In this document: one piece after another, positions 46,616 to 56,698 of the stretch
Layout of the letters: every line of letters begins with the position of its first letter
How positions within the stretch are numbered: position 1 is the stretch's first letter
Assembly: GCA_036674765.1 (NCBI GenBank)
Contig: JARVKI010000011.1
Span: 372,001-436,000 of the forward strand
Reading direction: 5' to 3'
Source: Seiridium cupressi
Lineage: Eukaryota; Ascomycota; Sordariomycetes; Amphisphaeriales; Sporocadaceae
DNA: 64,000 nt
Made by a program: the position numbers and the translations under genes
Notes under the pieces: generated by a model
Told to the model about the DNA's origin: nothing
Seen by the model: only the letters and a program-made list of their open reading frames with translations
The model's database searches: none

Positions 46616-47108
46616 TCAGACACCCCGGCCGCGCCCTCTACCTCTACCTTGACCGCGTCCACCACGACCGCCTCTCTCACCACCACGACCTCCGTGATCT
46701 CCTCTCGAGCCTCCTCGGCCGCCTCTGAAGCCGCCCTGCTGCCCTTGTTGTTGCTCCTTGGCGATGTCAATGATGTCGTCCGGAACCCGTAGGTATTTGA
46801 TCTGGCGCCCAGTTAATCATGCTGTTCTTGCGCGTCCATGGCCGCAGAGCACCGTACATTGTTTCCCTTGATGTAAACCTCGGGCAGGCGGACGAACTTG
46901 TCACCTTCCGGGCTCGTTTGAACCACCTCTTTCAGAGTCAGGTTCATCCAAGTATCGCATTGCACCAGGTGGCCGTTCAGCGTTTCGCCGTTCTTGAGCT
47001 CGACCAGCATGGGGTGGCCTTGCGCCGCATTCAAAAGGCCCAGAGGTAACTGCGTGAAGCACCTATCAACCTGCGTCCATCATGGGAGGATTGCTTACTA
47101 CCTACCAT
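46616..47108 (-). CDS. LSM4: U6 snRNA-associated Sm-like protein LSm4
   Basis: Member of the Lsm2-8 (nuclear, U6) and Lsm1-7 (cytoplasmic decapping) rings. Exon 1 is only the ATG (47106-47108). Exon 2 is 46858-47049 and exon 3 is 46616-46801. The introns are 47050-47105 (56 bp) and 46802-46857 (56 bp), both phase 0. The protein is 126 residues. It reads [20 protein letters not shown], then Sm motif 1 ([18 protein letters not shown]) and Sm motif 2 ([15 protein letters not shown]). A C-terminal RGG tail (GGFRGGRGG, then many RGG/RGR units) is typical of LSm4 and a likely site of arginine methylation and granule localisation. The family's highly conserved MLPLGLL start supports the unusual one-codon first exon. 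It is divergent with the plus-strand surface protein at 48220. Confidence 0.95.
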
Positions 47109-48219
47109 GGTGTCCAAATAGTACTCGGAATAGAGGCAATGAGCGTGGGGCGACGAGGTAAATCGAGCTGGAGATGGAATCGATGGTTACGAACAAGGCT
47201 TTCGTAGCTGATGACGGAAGCTTCAATGGAGGTGCGAACTTTTGGTGGGGCAATTTTAGTGGCCAGCCTCGTCCTCGGTCAGTGTCAAGGGCCAACTGTG
47301 TTTGTCCACTAGAGTCGTTGACTCAGGTGCAACGCAACCTCGGGAGGGCCCCAGCAAAGCCCAGATTAGCGTTCGTGTGTAAGACCAAACTTAAAACACA
47401 CGGGCCATGACTGGCATGCTGCACGTTGGTTAATGAATTCAACGCTGCGCCGCTCTGCCGGGTTGGTCGAACGATTTTTTCCTTTCCGAGTTTCGCTCTC
47501 ACCAAAACCGCCTCCGAGTGAGGATGGACAAATCTCAGGACCCGGGATGCGCCCCAGCAGCCCAGTCTAGACATGGTCCCCTATGACGATTCCTTCGGCA
47601 TATCTTCTTCTGCCGCGGAAGGGTCACTGTTGTTTCATGACCTTGGCAACACCTGACAGTAGGTCCCGAACCACGATCCACGCGAGCCCATGCCTCTGGG
47701 GCCATGATCATAGGCAAGAAGTCTTGGCCCGCGCCGAGTTGCGTGACAACACCATTCATGATCGCAAACTCCATTAAGCGCATCGACTGACAGGGCCTTT
47801 CTATGTCAAATGGATCCCGCGTCGTTAGCTTGCCCAGTTCTGGCGTCTAATGGAGGGGATCTTCATTCGCTTTTCGCGTCCTGTGCCCGCCCAACTCGTG
47901 GCTCCCTCACTAGCCAATTCCACCCGGGTTAGAGGACTCGTCAGCTAGTGGCTGTTCATTGGTGCAACCCACCCAGACCCCGGCCCACACAGGAGATGGG
48001 CTTGCGCAGCCTCAACTGCCCACCCGCAGTAACAAGTCCTTGATTTGCTACACCTCCCGCTCGTTTCTCGTCCTCTCTAGGCATCCGTTATTGTCCATCT
48101 TTGATCTCTCTTTTCTGTGTGCTTCCTAGTATTCGAGGGAGCCTTCTCCAGTCTCGCCACGTTGCTCCGTCTCAGACACCTGGTTGACTAATAACTAAAC
48201 CGTCGGTTGCCTACACACG
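47109..48219. promoter_or_regulatory. Divergent promoter region of LSM4 and the His/Pro-rich membrane protein
   Basis: 1.1 kb between divergent genes. CT-rich stretches near 48055-48200 on the plus strand resemble the leader of the downstream gene. No further gene was recognised; several 60-80 codon frames appear random. Confidence 0.5.
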
Positions 48220-50362
48220 ATGCGCGGCCTTTTGAAGGCTGCCGTGTTGCTGGCGCCGGCGCTGGCAACAAGCCTATCGATAAAGCGAGACGAGGAAAGA
48301 CCGTCGGCCTTCATCCGGCTTGACGTGCCCCACGCTGAGGATGATTCCGTCCAGCTCGAAACTACTCTTCGACTGAGCGTGCTTGAGTCGGAGGAGTCAT
48401 GTGGTTATGGAAATGTTACTCTTAATGGTCAGGCTCTTTCCCAAGACTCGGACGGACTCGGCTCCGGCTCCATCTCAACCGAGCAGGGCAGCCTTCTCAT
48501 CGCCAACTGGAAATTCGCCTGTGTGGACTTGGACGACGTGCACAAGGAGCAGAGCCTAGAGCTGCACGTTGATTTCATCGATGGAAAGGAGGTGGAGGAC
48601 GTCGGTTTCGTTGTTCAGTTCCAGCAAAAGGGGTCGGTATGGATATCATACATCGAGGGAGCGGATTCGATTATCAAGGCTCCTAAGCTAGACTTCCTCC
48701 CCGAGGGATCCATCGACGATGAGTTCAACCCAGACCTTGAGGCAGAACTTGACGAGCTTGAGTCGATGAAGTTGCAGCTGGTTGAGCTCGAGCAGGCTAT
48801 TTTCATGAAAGAGCGCTTCTTGGCAGAGGCTTTCGGTGTCAAGGGAAAGGCTTCGAAGATGGCCGATTGCGACAACTTGAAGTGCGTCTTCATGACTATG
48901 TATGACAGTGTCAAGGGCGTCGCTGGCAAGTTTTATGGCCACGGCATGACTGAGGATGGCGTTTTCGGTGGTCGACACGGCGGCCACCACAGGGGACCTC
49001 ATGCTTTCGGCAAGGGCAAGCACGGAAAGCCTGGTCACCATGGCCCTGGCTTCCGCTTTCCTCATCACGGAAACCACACTCACGGCAACCACACATTGCC
49101 GCCTCCGCATCACGGCAAGCCTCATTTCCCACCTCCTTCTTGCCACTGCCCTCCCCCACCCCCGCCCCCTCCGCAACATGGTCCTCCCCATGGACCTCCC
49201 CATGGTCCTCCCCATGGTCCTCCTCATGGACCACCTGACGGTCCTCATGGTCCTCCTCACGCCCCCCCTCATGGCCCTCCTCACGATTCTCCCGAAGGAC
49301 ATCACGAACCTCCTCATCATGGTCCTGGCGAGGGCGAGAAGGGACCTGGCGACAAACCGCACGGCGGAAAGGGACGCCCAGGCTTCGGTGACCATCACCA
49401 CCATGGACCGCCGCCGCCACCTCATGATGACTTCGAGGATCACCCTGGCCGACCTGGCGATGACTTCCCGCCGCCGCCTCTATTTGACGGACCTGAAGGT
49501 GCCCCAGGCCACCCCGGCGATATGCCCCCTCCACCACCTTCTGACCATCATCACGAAGGCGGACCTGGCGGCGACTTCCCTCCTCCGCCGCCACCTTTCG
49601 AGGACGATGGCCCCGCGGGTCCTGAGCATCCTCTTGTAGCTGCCGAAGCTAACATGCCCCCTCCTCAACATGGTCACGGTGGTCCTCCCTACCATCAAGG
49701 ACCGCCTCCAGTAAGACTATTGGCATCATAGGAAAAGTTCAGCTGCTAACCACTCGTAGGCTTTCGATCTCCACCACGCCATCCCCGCGCTTCGCATCGG
49801 TGCCATAGTTGTCACTCTAGGATTGCTTTTCGCCGCTCTGCACACACGATGCTTCACTGCCCGCCGGGAAAACCGCCGTGCATCCTGCATGTCCCGCCGC
49901 TGTGACCGCCGTGCTGCCAGAAGAGGTGGTCTCGCCGGACTCGTAGGTCGTATCAGAAACGCTATTGCCACCCGCGATAGCGAAGATGAGGAGAAGGAAG
50001 CTATGATGCGCCACGTCGGAGAGGACAGCGATTCAGATGCCATGTCAACCACTATGGAACAGGATATTGAACAATTCAGGAATGCGGCCGACGTCGTCAG
50101 TGAGATGGTGGCTGCTGAAGAAGGTCGTTCTGCCACACGTGAGATGGTTCAGTACCCCACGATTCCTGTTCCTCCTAGCCCCCATACCGCCTTCGCAGAT
50201 TACATGGCAGTCGATGAGGCTCTTCCAGCCTACGACGAGGCTGGATCCAGTGACTCTACCTACGTGGCCGACGGCATGCGACTTTCTGGAAGCAGCACAT
50301 ATACACCGAGTGTAAGCTCGGCTCACAGCTCGCTAGATGAGAATCTTGGCCGGAAGGAATAG
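48220..50362 (+). CDS. Type I membrane protein with His/Pro/Gly-rich repeat ectodomain
   Basis: Exon 1 is 48220-49710, the intron is 49711-49759 (49 bp, phase 0), and exon 2 is 49760-50362; 697 residues. A signal peptide (MRGLLKAAVLLAPALATS) is followed by a compact domain (about residues 25-165) with two Cys pairs candidates and a beta-rich look (LIANWKFACVDLDD; VGFVVQFQQKG). Next come a coiled-coil segment (ELDELESMKLQLVELEQAIF), a small CDNLKC motif, and about 260 residues dominated by His, Pro and Gly, including tandem HGPP units. One membrane helix follows (IGAIVVTLGLLFAALH), then a basic stop-transfer stretch (RRENRRAS) and a cytosolic tail of about 180 residues with an LPAY motif. That motif could bind WW-domain ubiquitin ligases of the Rsp5 type. 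The His-rich part could bind metal ions, an inference. Function is unknown. Confidence 0.82.
49176..49280. repeat. Short tandem repeat encoding HGPP units
   Basis: Roughly eight degenerate 12-bp units (consensus CATGGTCCTCCC) coding for His-Gly-Pro-Pro. The repeat makes other frames on both strands open as well, which explains long antisense frames here. Unit number is likely to vary between strains. Confidence 0.85.
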
Positions 50363-51044
50363 AGTTGTCTTAGACCAAGGAAGGGTGCTACTGGAGCACT
50401 CGGCGCTTGTAGAAGCCGAAAACACTTTCACTATACACAACTGTATATTTTCTTTACGTCAGTTTTATTATTTTGGAATACTTGGAGTGCACATGCCTTT
50501 AATGCGTTATGCGCTTTCATAGTTAACAGTCATGCTAATACCACATTTCATAAAGTTCAATCCATACCATACAAATATCGTTTCCCATAATCTCACTTGA
50601 TATCGATTTATATGTGTTGCAGAGAGCTCACCTGCTTTGCTTTGCTTCAGTCGAGGTCTTTGTCGACGATGGAGGACGTCAGGAAGACCAACATTGCGTC
50701 TTCAGAAGTTAGTTGCTGTTGGACAAACACCTCAGGAACAGACCAGCTTAGCATAATAGATCAACCTGCCTACTCTATTCGAGGTACTCGAGCTTTCTAG
50801 AACAAGGCACCCATCCAAACGGAAGTCCCTAGTATTTTAGTCTCAACACCTTAAACATGCACCCCTAGTGACAATTATGTCTCTCAGCCTAGTTCCCAAG
50901 GAGACTAATATGCTGGCAGATAAAGGTGACAGGATTTCGCTGTTTTGAGTGGTCCGGACGAGTCTTGTACTTTAACGGATCCAGCTTGATCCATTGCAGC
51001 AACATCTGATTCGATATTTGGCCCCGAACCAAACACTCGTCAAT
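50363..51044. other. Intergenic region, no gene seen
   Basis: 680 bases, AT-rich around 50400-50620, between two plus-strand genes. It would hold the 3' UTR of the membrane protein and the promoter of the 2EXR-like gene. Confidence 0.5.
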
Positions 51045-51916
51045 ATGTTTACATCACCAAGACTCAACCAGCCTCCTATAGTGGGCTTGCTGGACCCGCC
51101 TCTTGAACTTCGCCAACAAATCTATAGCTACTGTCTCCCGCCGATAGGACACACATGGTGGCCTCGGGGTCATTGTTGCCAACGGGGTATACTAAGATAC
51201 AGGATCATCCTTGTGTGCAAGCAGATCTCGGCTGAGGCGCTTGAGGTGCTATAGTAAGTAATTTCCAGAGTTATTCCACGCCCTTTATAGCCTACTTTGG
51301 GAATGCGTTGCTTTTTGATCGGGCGCTTTCTGCTCCTTGGATACGAGCTTGACACCCCGATAGATATCGAGGCACACCCGAACAAGGAATTTCTAACCCC
51401 AGGTATTATAGTGACCAGACTATATTCTGGCTGTTCGATCCTTGGCTGAGAGGTCGCGTTCCCCATTCAGTTCCCTTGCTGGCCACCAGAGAAAAGATCC
51501 GGCGCCTTACCATTATAATAGACGAGAACTGGCCTTCGCAATCTCCTTCTTCTTGGTTGTCATCCCTACGGTCAACACCCGAGTATTGGCGCCCTGTCTT
51601 CGACGATTTGAAGTTCTTTCGAATTGACAGTGAATGGGGCAACAAGCCTATAACGACCCGATCCACTGGACTAGATCGGCAGGCAAGTGTTGAGGATCTG
51701 CAAACCCTTCTAAACGCTTTCATGTCACTTCTCCCGAGCCATGCTGAGATTCATCTCACGGTTGTCGAGAACGCCTGTGGCGAAAGTCGACTTGGGATGA
51801 TTGAGGATGCAGTTCTTGGATGCCTCATCAATAATTGCAATCGGTCCACAGCAGTGACTCTCAGAGATACCCAAAATGGAATAGTGAAGAACATCAGAAT
51901 AAAGGATCGCCGTTGA
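51045..51916 (+). CDS. 2EXR/F-box-like hypothetical protein, copy A
   Basis: Exon 1 is 51045-51253, the intron is 51254-51411 (158 bp, phase 2), and exon 2 is 51412-51916; 237 residues. The N-terminus LLDPPLELRQQIYSYCLP is the hallmark of the fungal 2EXR/F-box-like group, followed by RIILVCKQISAEALEVLY. The C-terminal part (ATREKIRRLTIIIDENW; YWRPVFDDLKFFRID; LLPSHAEIHLTVVEN) is the usual variable region of these proteins. The group is large and expanded in filamentous fungi; its members are mostly uncharacterised. The start ATG at 51045 is the first in frame after a non-ATG stretch. The second half resembles the next open region downstream, suggesting tandem related copies. Function is unknown. 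Confidence 0.65.
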
Positions 51917-52211
51917 TGGGAAATGTCGGGGTATAGAGCATTGGACAAAAGTTCTTACTTCATATGACTGATATTGAGTTCCGAACCCTATTCTTAATCA
52001 TCTTGGGAACTCTCTTATCGATTCAGCTTGTGATCGGAGGAATCAACGAAAATTATCCAGCACATTATCGAGTGGGAAAGAGACTGTTCTATTTTAGCCT
52101 GGTTCCCGGTCGCATGATTCCTAATAAGATTAATGTTTTTGGTACACTTATGGGTTCGGTGCAGACAGAGCAAATACTACAAATACAGCTGATCATATCG
52201 AGGTCGGGCCG

Positions 52212-52925
52212 GTGCCTGGCGGGCAGAACCAATCGCTTGCTTGCTCAAACGAGCCCTCGCTCATTTTGAAGATCAACACAAAAGCATTGCGAATACGACC
52301 GTCCTTCCCGCCAATACTTCAACTTGTAAATCTGGACATCAGTTACCCATCTCAATTGGGTACCTTTCCTGCAACATCGTTACTTTGGCGATCACCAGCG
52401 GCCTCGGATATGCCCGAGGGTCGCCAGTCTAGGGCCCGTGGACATCTCAACATTCGAATATACAAGAGCGCCGACGATGGGTTAATCAACCAGCTCCGCA
52501 TCACCCTGGAGTACAAGAGCACCGCGGGCCGGGACCTCGAGGCGTTGCAGCCAATGCGCAGCCCGCTTCGGCTCGAACGTGAGCTCTGGTCGCCCATCTT
52601 CGCCAACCTCGTGCACTGCGAGCTGGTGGTCGGCAGTAATCTCCCGAACCGGCTTATGTATTGGAGCCAAACCCTGTGGAAGAAACTTGTCTTCCTGGAC
52701 AAGAGGCCGCTGGTGGCACTCTGGGAGGCTCTGGATCCGTTCCTACCTGCTCATATAGAGGTACAGATTATTGATAACGACACGAAGCCTCTGGGCGAGG
52801 AACTTGAGGTAGTCAAGGAGTTGATACATGGGTGCTTGAAGAAATATCCGTCCGAGGAACCGGATATTGTTGGCGGTGGTACGGGCTCGGAAGGAAGCAG
52901 CGCATGTATGAATGTCAAGGACTAA
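52212..52925 (+). CDS. 2EXR-associated hypothetical protein, copy B, 5' end unresolved
   Basis: The frame is open from about 52212 to the stop at 52925, but its first ATG is at 52410 (MPEGRQS). An upstream exon, or loss of the N-terminal domain, is therefore likely. The C-terminal part reads as real protein: LRLERELWSPIFANLVHCEL, MYWSQTLWKKLVFLDKRPL and LDPFLPAHIEVQIIDND. The elements W-P-F-x-x-L, a helix, then LP-H-x-E-x-x-x-x-x-x-D/EN occur in the same order in copy A 500 bases upstream. No 2EXR/F-box hallmark was found between 51917 and 52212 in any frame. It may be a truncated copy or a gene whose first exon I failed to see. Confidence 0.45.
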   Translation: MPGGQNQSLACSNEPSLILKINTKALRIRPSFPPILQLVNLDISYPSQLGTFPATSLLWRSPAASDMPEGRQSRARGHLNIRIYKSADDGLINQLRITLEYKSTAGRDLEALQPMRSPLRLERELWSPIFANLVHCELVVGSNLPNRLMYWSQTLWKKLVFLDKRPLVALWEALDPFLPAHIEVQIIDNDTKPLGEELEVVKELIHGCLKKYPSEEPDIVGGGTGSEGSSACMNVKD

Positions 52926-53362
52926 CGAGTCCTTGGATGAGGAAGTTCATGATAAGGATCTGGAGACTGTTGTGATCGATGTTTATACACATACACACAA
53001 CTGCGTCCATGATTTGTTGTTAATTTTCTTCCCACTTTTGTGCTTCATCATTGCCGCTATTATTATCACTGTAGTCTTTCCCCCCAGCCGGCTAGTACCT
53101 GAAGACAATCATAGGTGATAGCATTGTGTAGCTTTACCAATGCGGTAGATATCTTACTTGATAAGCTAGGAGCTCCTTGAATGTGATGAATTCTATTTCA
53201 AGTACAAACCAATCTTCTGGTTCGTCCTGAGGAGTACTATGTAAAAATCCAACACACTAGAACAGCTTGTGAACACGCTGAGCATTCACTTTAACATTGC
53301 CAAGCACCGCAAACGCCGTGATGTATGCATAAGTTGATCGTCAACGCGACCGCGACGGCAAC
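52926..53362. other. Convergent intergenic region
   Basis: About 440 bases between copy B and the stop of NSE1. A plus-strand frame at 52912-53118 with a hydrophobic run (LLLIFFPLLCFIIAAIIIT) was noted but is short and overlaps copy B's end. No gene is called. Confidence 0.5.
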
Positions 53363-54358
53363 TCATTCCTCCTCTTCGTCCATGTCGCCGTCCTCATCCT
53401 GCATGATATCTTCCATAAGCGAGCCGCGATCCCTCCCGCTACCCCTTCTTCCACGCTTATACGCCTCTGTCTCGGTAACGGCCTTGGAACCCACGAAATG
53501 CTTTCCTGACCACGCTGTCGAGCATTTCGGACATGTCTTCTGCCGTCTCGTCCGCCAGAAAGCATCCTCGCAGATATCGTGTATTCGTACGTTGCAATCC
53601 CTCTCGGCACACCTCTGTCCCACCGTCACAATCTCCTTGCACGCCTCGCAGAACTTGATCCTCTGCCAGTCATCCGGGCCCAAATCAGGATCATTGTACG
53701 AGTCTGTCAACCATGCCCGCAGCTCCAGCAGCGCTCGGGGGCTTAGGCTGTAGAACCCCTGTGGGCTCCTCTCAAACCAACCTTCGTCCACCATGGCTGC
53801 TAGGACGTCCGAAACCTCTGAGCTTTTAATTCCTTTCGTACCCTGAGTTGCTTGCGTTTGGCCTTCGCCATCTAATTCCATACTGTTATCGGCATCCTGT
53901 CTCGGTGCGTGCCGGAACTTGTTTGCTTGCATAGAGTCCACGCACATGACCTCCATGCGGCGAGTGTTGTACTTCTCGAACATGGCATCGATGACTCTCT
54001 TAACGAAGGCGATCTGGTCTGGGGTGTGCAGCGTCGCCAGTTGAGTCATGGGATCAGAGGTCGTATTTACAAGCGCATAGACACGCTCCCTGCGAACTTG
54101 GTGCATGGCGTTGCGGATTTCGTAGTCAAAATGCGAAACGGCTTCTTGGGCCGCGGCTATATAAGCGGCAAAGGTTTCCTGGGATATGGTTTCTGGGTCG
54201 ACACGTTCTTGTCCAGGGTTGCCATCTTGTTGCGCTGTGAGAATGCTTGCAACGATGGGCTTGGCTTCACGATACGTGAGGGTGCCCCGAGCCATGAGAG
54301 CCTGTAGGAAGGCCCGGTTGCTATCGTTGTAATCGGGAGGTATTAAGTCTTCATCCAT
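53363..54358 (-). CDS. NSE1: SMC5-SMC6 complex subunit Nse1 (RING-like)
   Basis: Single exon, 331 residues. Nse1 forms the Nse1-Nse3-Nse4 subcomplex of SMC5/6, which acts in recombinational repair and replication-fork stability, and has ubiquitin-ligase activity with the MAGE-like Nse3. The N-terminal winged-helix part is seen in NDSNRAFLQALMARGTL and PIVASILTAQQ. The second winged helix includes VSDVLAAMVDEGWF and LSPRALLELRAWL. The variant RING (residues about 238-283) reads C-EA-C, RCAERDC, RIHDIC and C-PK-C and matches the C4HC3-type pattern of Nse1. The tail is basic, then acidic (DEDGDMDEEEE). It lies 580 bp from the divergent gene at 54939. Length and motif order are as expected. Confidence 0.92.
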   Translation of the reverse strand: MDEDLIPPDYNDSNRAFLQALMARGTLTYREAKPIVASILTAQQDGNPGQERVDPETISQETFAAYIAAAQEAVSHFDYEIRNAMHQVRRERVYALVNTTSDPMTQLATLHTPDQIAFVKRVIDAMFEKYNTRRMEVMCVDSMQANKFRHAPRQDADNSMELDGEGQTQATQGTKGIKSSEVSDVLAAMVDEGWFERSPQGFYSLSPRALLELRAWLTDSYNDPDLGPDDWQRIKFCEACKEIVTVGQRCAERDCNVRIHDICEDAFWRTRRQKTCPKCSTAWSGKHFVGSKAVTETEAYKRGRRGSGRDRGSLMEDIMQDEDGDMDEEEE

Positions 54359-54938
54359 TTTGTAGGCAGGATTGATGCGGTCTCTTAGTAATTAAAATGC
54401 CCTTTGTCGTTCGCGATATCCAATATGGGATGACGTCGTTTCTCGTTTGCTTTGAGTTGCTATTTCATCCGACCGACTGCCTTGAGAGACGCGCCGAAAA
54501 GTTCCTGGACGCGTAAATTGATTGCTGCACAAATCAAGGCATAAAACATGCATAAGCTGTTTCTGGGTATGCCCCACCAGACCACTGCGGATCCACAGGA
54601 CTGGGGCTATGTACTGCCGGCACCAAAACTGCCCCGCCCCCAGTCTGGACCCCTCCATTTCTGGCCCGAGCTCGCGCCACTCGTGGCGGTGCAACCTATG
54701 ACGATACCAGTTATGCCCATGTGAACTTGGAAACAAGCTGGGTTTGAGCCTGAGCGGGCGAAGGCCTCCCAGCCAACCGACACTATATTCTTTCTCCTCT
54801 ACAATAAAAACAGGGGCCAAGTCTACGACTCGGCGGAAACTCACCGTCCTCACTTGACTTTCTCCCTTATATTCAAAGATCTACTCAAGTCTATCGAGTG
54901 TTCGCACTCTCCGCGGACGACTAGAAGACATCGCCAAG
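54359..54938. promoter_or_regulatory. Divergent promoter region of NSE1 and the membrane protein at 54939
   Basis: 580 bases between divergent start codons, so both promoters must lie here. A minus-strand frame at 54392-54853 has no family pattern and is not called. Confidence 0.5.
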
Positions 54939-56237
54939 ATGCTCGAGTACTTCACCTACAAGAAGGTCAAGAAGAACCGCACAGAGAAAGCAGAGAGAGA
55001 GCGTCTTGAAAAAGAGGCAGAGCAGTCAAAGTTGCCCAAGCCTCAGGAGAAACAAAACCCCACCACCATCATTTCCAAGCCCGAGGAGCAACCGGTCGGT
55101 ACCCCTCTGCTCGACCCGGAAGATGAGAAGTTCCTCGAGCGCATCACTTCGCCTGACGCCAGCATGCTCGACGATGAAGATGAAGGCACGCCTCCTCCAT
55201 TGCCTCCGAGAGTCCCTACTCCTGTATTCACATGGGACAGCGACGCCGAGAGCGCCAGGAGTCAGGAATTACCCTCTGGCCAGGGCACCACAGATGTCAA
55301 AGGCAAGGGTAAAAGCAAGGAGACCGAGACAACCGATGCGGACAAGAAGCCTGCAAACAAACGCTTCTCCGTAATCACCAATATTGGGCGATCCATCTCC
55401 ATGCGCAGGAAGCCGACCGAAAAGAGCGGCCTACACCCTAACAATCTGGCGGTGCCCGAGGGGGAAGTACGCAAGGAGGAGATGGACATCAACCAGGTTC
55501 TTGATGATCTCAACCTGTCGGCCCAGAACAACAAAGCCTTCTCCCTCTCCGCCGAGTCCACAGAAATGGTTCGCAAGTTCAACTTGGTTCTGAAGGACAT
55601 CATCAACGGCGCCCCTACAGCATATCAAGATCTCGTCCACCTGCTTGAAGACCGGGACGGCATCCTGGCCAAGAACTACGAGAAACTGCCCAAGTCCCTC
55701 AAGAAACTCGTCACCCAGCTGCCCACCAAACTTTCCACAACACTGGCACCCGAACTTCTCGCAGTCGCTGCCGAAGCCCAGGGACTCAATGCGGCGGAAG
55801 CCGGGAAAGGCGGTCTTAAGGGGGCTGCTAAGTCCTTCCTTTCACCCAAGAGCCTCCAAGACTTGGTGACCAAGCCAGGCGCCGTGGCCGGTCTGCTGAA
55901 AGGCATTGTCAATGTCCTCAAGACCAGGTGGCCCGCATTCATCGGCACGAACATTCTTTGGAGCGTAGCGCTTTTCCTACTGCTCTCGGTTCTTTGGTAC
56001 TGCCACAAACGCGGGCGTGAGACGAGATTGGAGAAGGAAGCGGCCGATCAGGATCCCCTGAACGGAATTGATCGGGTAGAGGAACTGCCTGACGACCCGC
56101 AGCTGCCGGCTGTCGGTCAGAGCTCAGCTCGTCAGGAGTTGTTTGGCGACGAGTCGACGTCCAGATCCAAGTCCAAGCCCAAGTCGGGCAAAGTATCACC
56201 TGTGCCTGTGACTGCGGAGTCGAGCAAGAGAAAATAA
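54939..56237 (+). CDS. Conserved fungal protein with C-terminal membrane helix
   Basis: Single exon, 432 residues. The N-terminus is very basic and probably helical (MLEYFTYKKVKKNRTEKAER), followed by about 150 disordered residues with a proline stretch (GTPPPLPPRVPTP, a possible SH3 ligand). A basic/Ser segment follows (RFSVITNIGRSISMRRK). From about residue 185 a helical domain follows (FNLVLKDIINGAPTAYQDLV; ILAKNYEKLPKSLKKLVTQL; LQDLVTKPGAVAGLLKGIV). One hydrophobic helix near residues 340-360 (NILWSVALFLLLSVLWYC) is followed by HKRGRE and a charged tail. The topology suggests a membrane-anchored protein with a large N-terminal cytosolic part. I do not recognise a named family. It is convergent with BRE2. 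Confidence 0.7.
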   Translation: MLEYFTYKKVKKNRTEKAERERLEKEAEQSKLPKPQEKQNPTTIISKPEEQPVGTPLLDPEDEKFLERITSPDASMLDDEDEGTPPPLPPRVPTPVFTWDSDAESARSQELPSGQGTTDVKGKGKSKETETTDADKKPANKRFSVITNIGRSISMRRKPTEKSGLHPNNLAVPEGEVRKEEMDINQVLDDLNLSAQNNKAFSLSAESTEMVRKFNLVLKDIINGAPTAYQDLVHLLEDRDGILAKNYEKLPKSLKKLVTQLPTKLSTTLAPELLAVAAEAQGLNAAEAGKGGLKGAAKSFLSPKSLQDLVTKPGAVAGLLKGIVNVLKTRWPAFIGTNILWSVALFLLLSVLWYCHKRGRETRLEKEAADQDPLNGIDRVEELPDDPQLPAVGQSSARQELFGDESTSRSKSKPKSGKVSPVPVTAESSKRK

Positions 56238-56698
56238 TGAGGTCATGAGGATTTGTAATTGATACCCCTTCTGAGGATGCATAATGATTTGGCAAGGATG
56301 AAAGAAATCGAGCCGCAGGAAGGTTTCACGGCCAAGATTGATGATAGCACTAAGGGTTTTGCCTGACGATTAATACAGTTAAATGCAGTTCTTCTGATTG
56401 CCCGTCCATACTACTGCTGCGTACTCGTGGAGCATGTGGCAAAATGGAGCAGCCCAACGCCAATGACCTGCTTATGCTCCCTTTTCCATGATAAAAGTTC
56501 AATCCGAAGACGCCGGTGTGTCTGTGGATCGATCTTTTCAAAAAGCAAATCTCCATCTTCGCTCAGTTCCATGTTGAGAGGCTCCTTCTCCGTGATCCTG
56601 CTGAGTAATGGGCTTGCAACCGTCTCTCAGCCAATCGTGTTGTCTCAAGACCTTTGTAGTTTCCGTAGCTATCTAGATGTCATCGACACAGGATTATA
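56238..56698. other. Convergent intergenic region
   Basis: 460 bases between convergent stops. It should carry the 3' UTRs and terminators of both genes. Nothing else was seen. Confidence 0.6.

Noticed and set aside
46459..46792. Plus-strand frames opposite the last exon of LSM4
   Set aside because: They are shadows of the RGG-coding sequence, Ser/Thr/Ala-rich without start context or family resemblance.
48688..49594. Long minus-strand open frames (251 and 227 codons) and a third plus-strand frame opposite the HGPP repeat
   Set aside because: They arise from the GC-rich tandem repeat, which is free of stops in several frames. Their products are monotonous Arg/Met/Val or Glu/His runs without any family pattern, while the plus-strand frame has a signal peptide, membrane helix and correct splicing.
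52912..53118. Short frame with a strongly hydrophobic stretch near the end of copy B
   Set aside because: Only 68 codons, overlapping the end of copy B; the hydrophobic run comes from a T-rich stretch. Not enough to call a small membrane protein.
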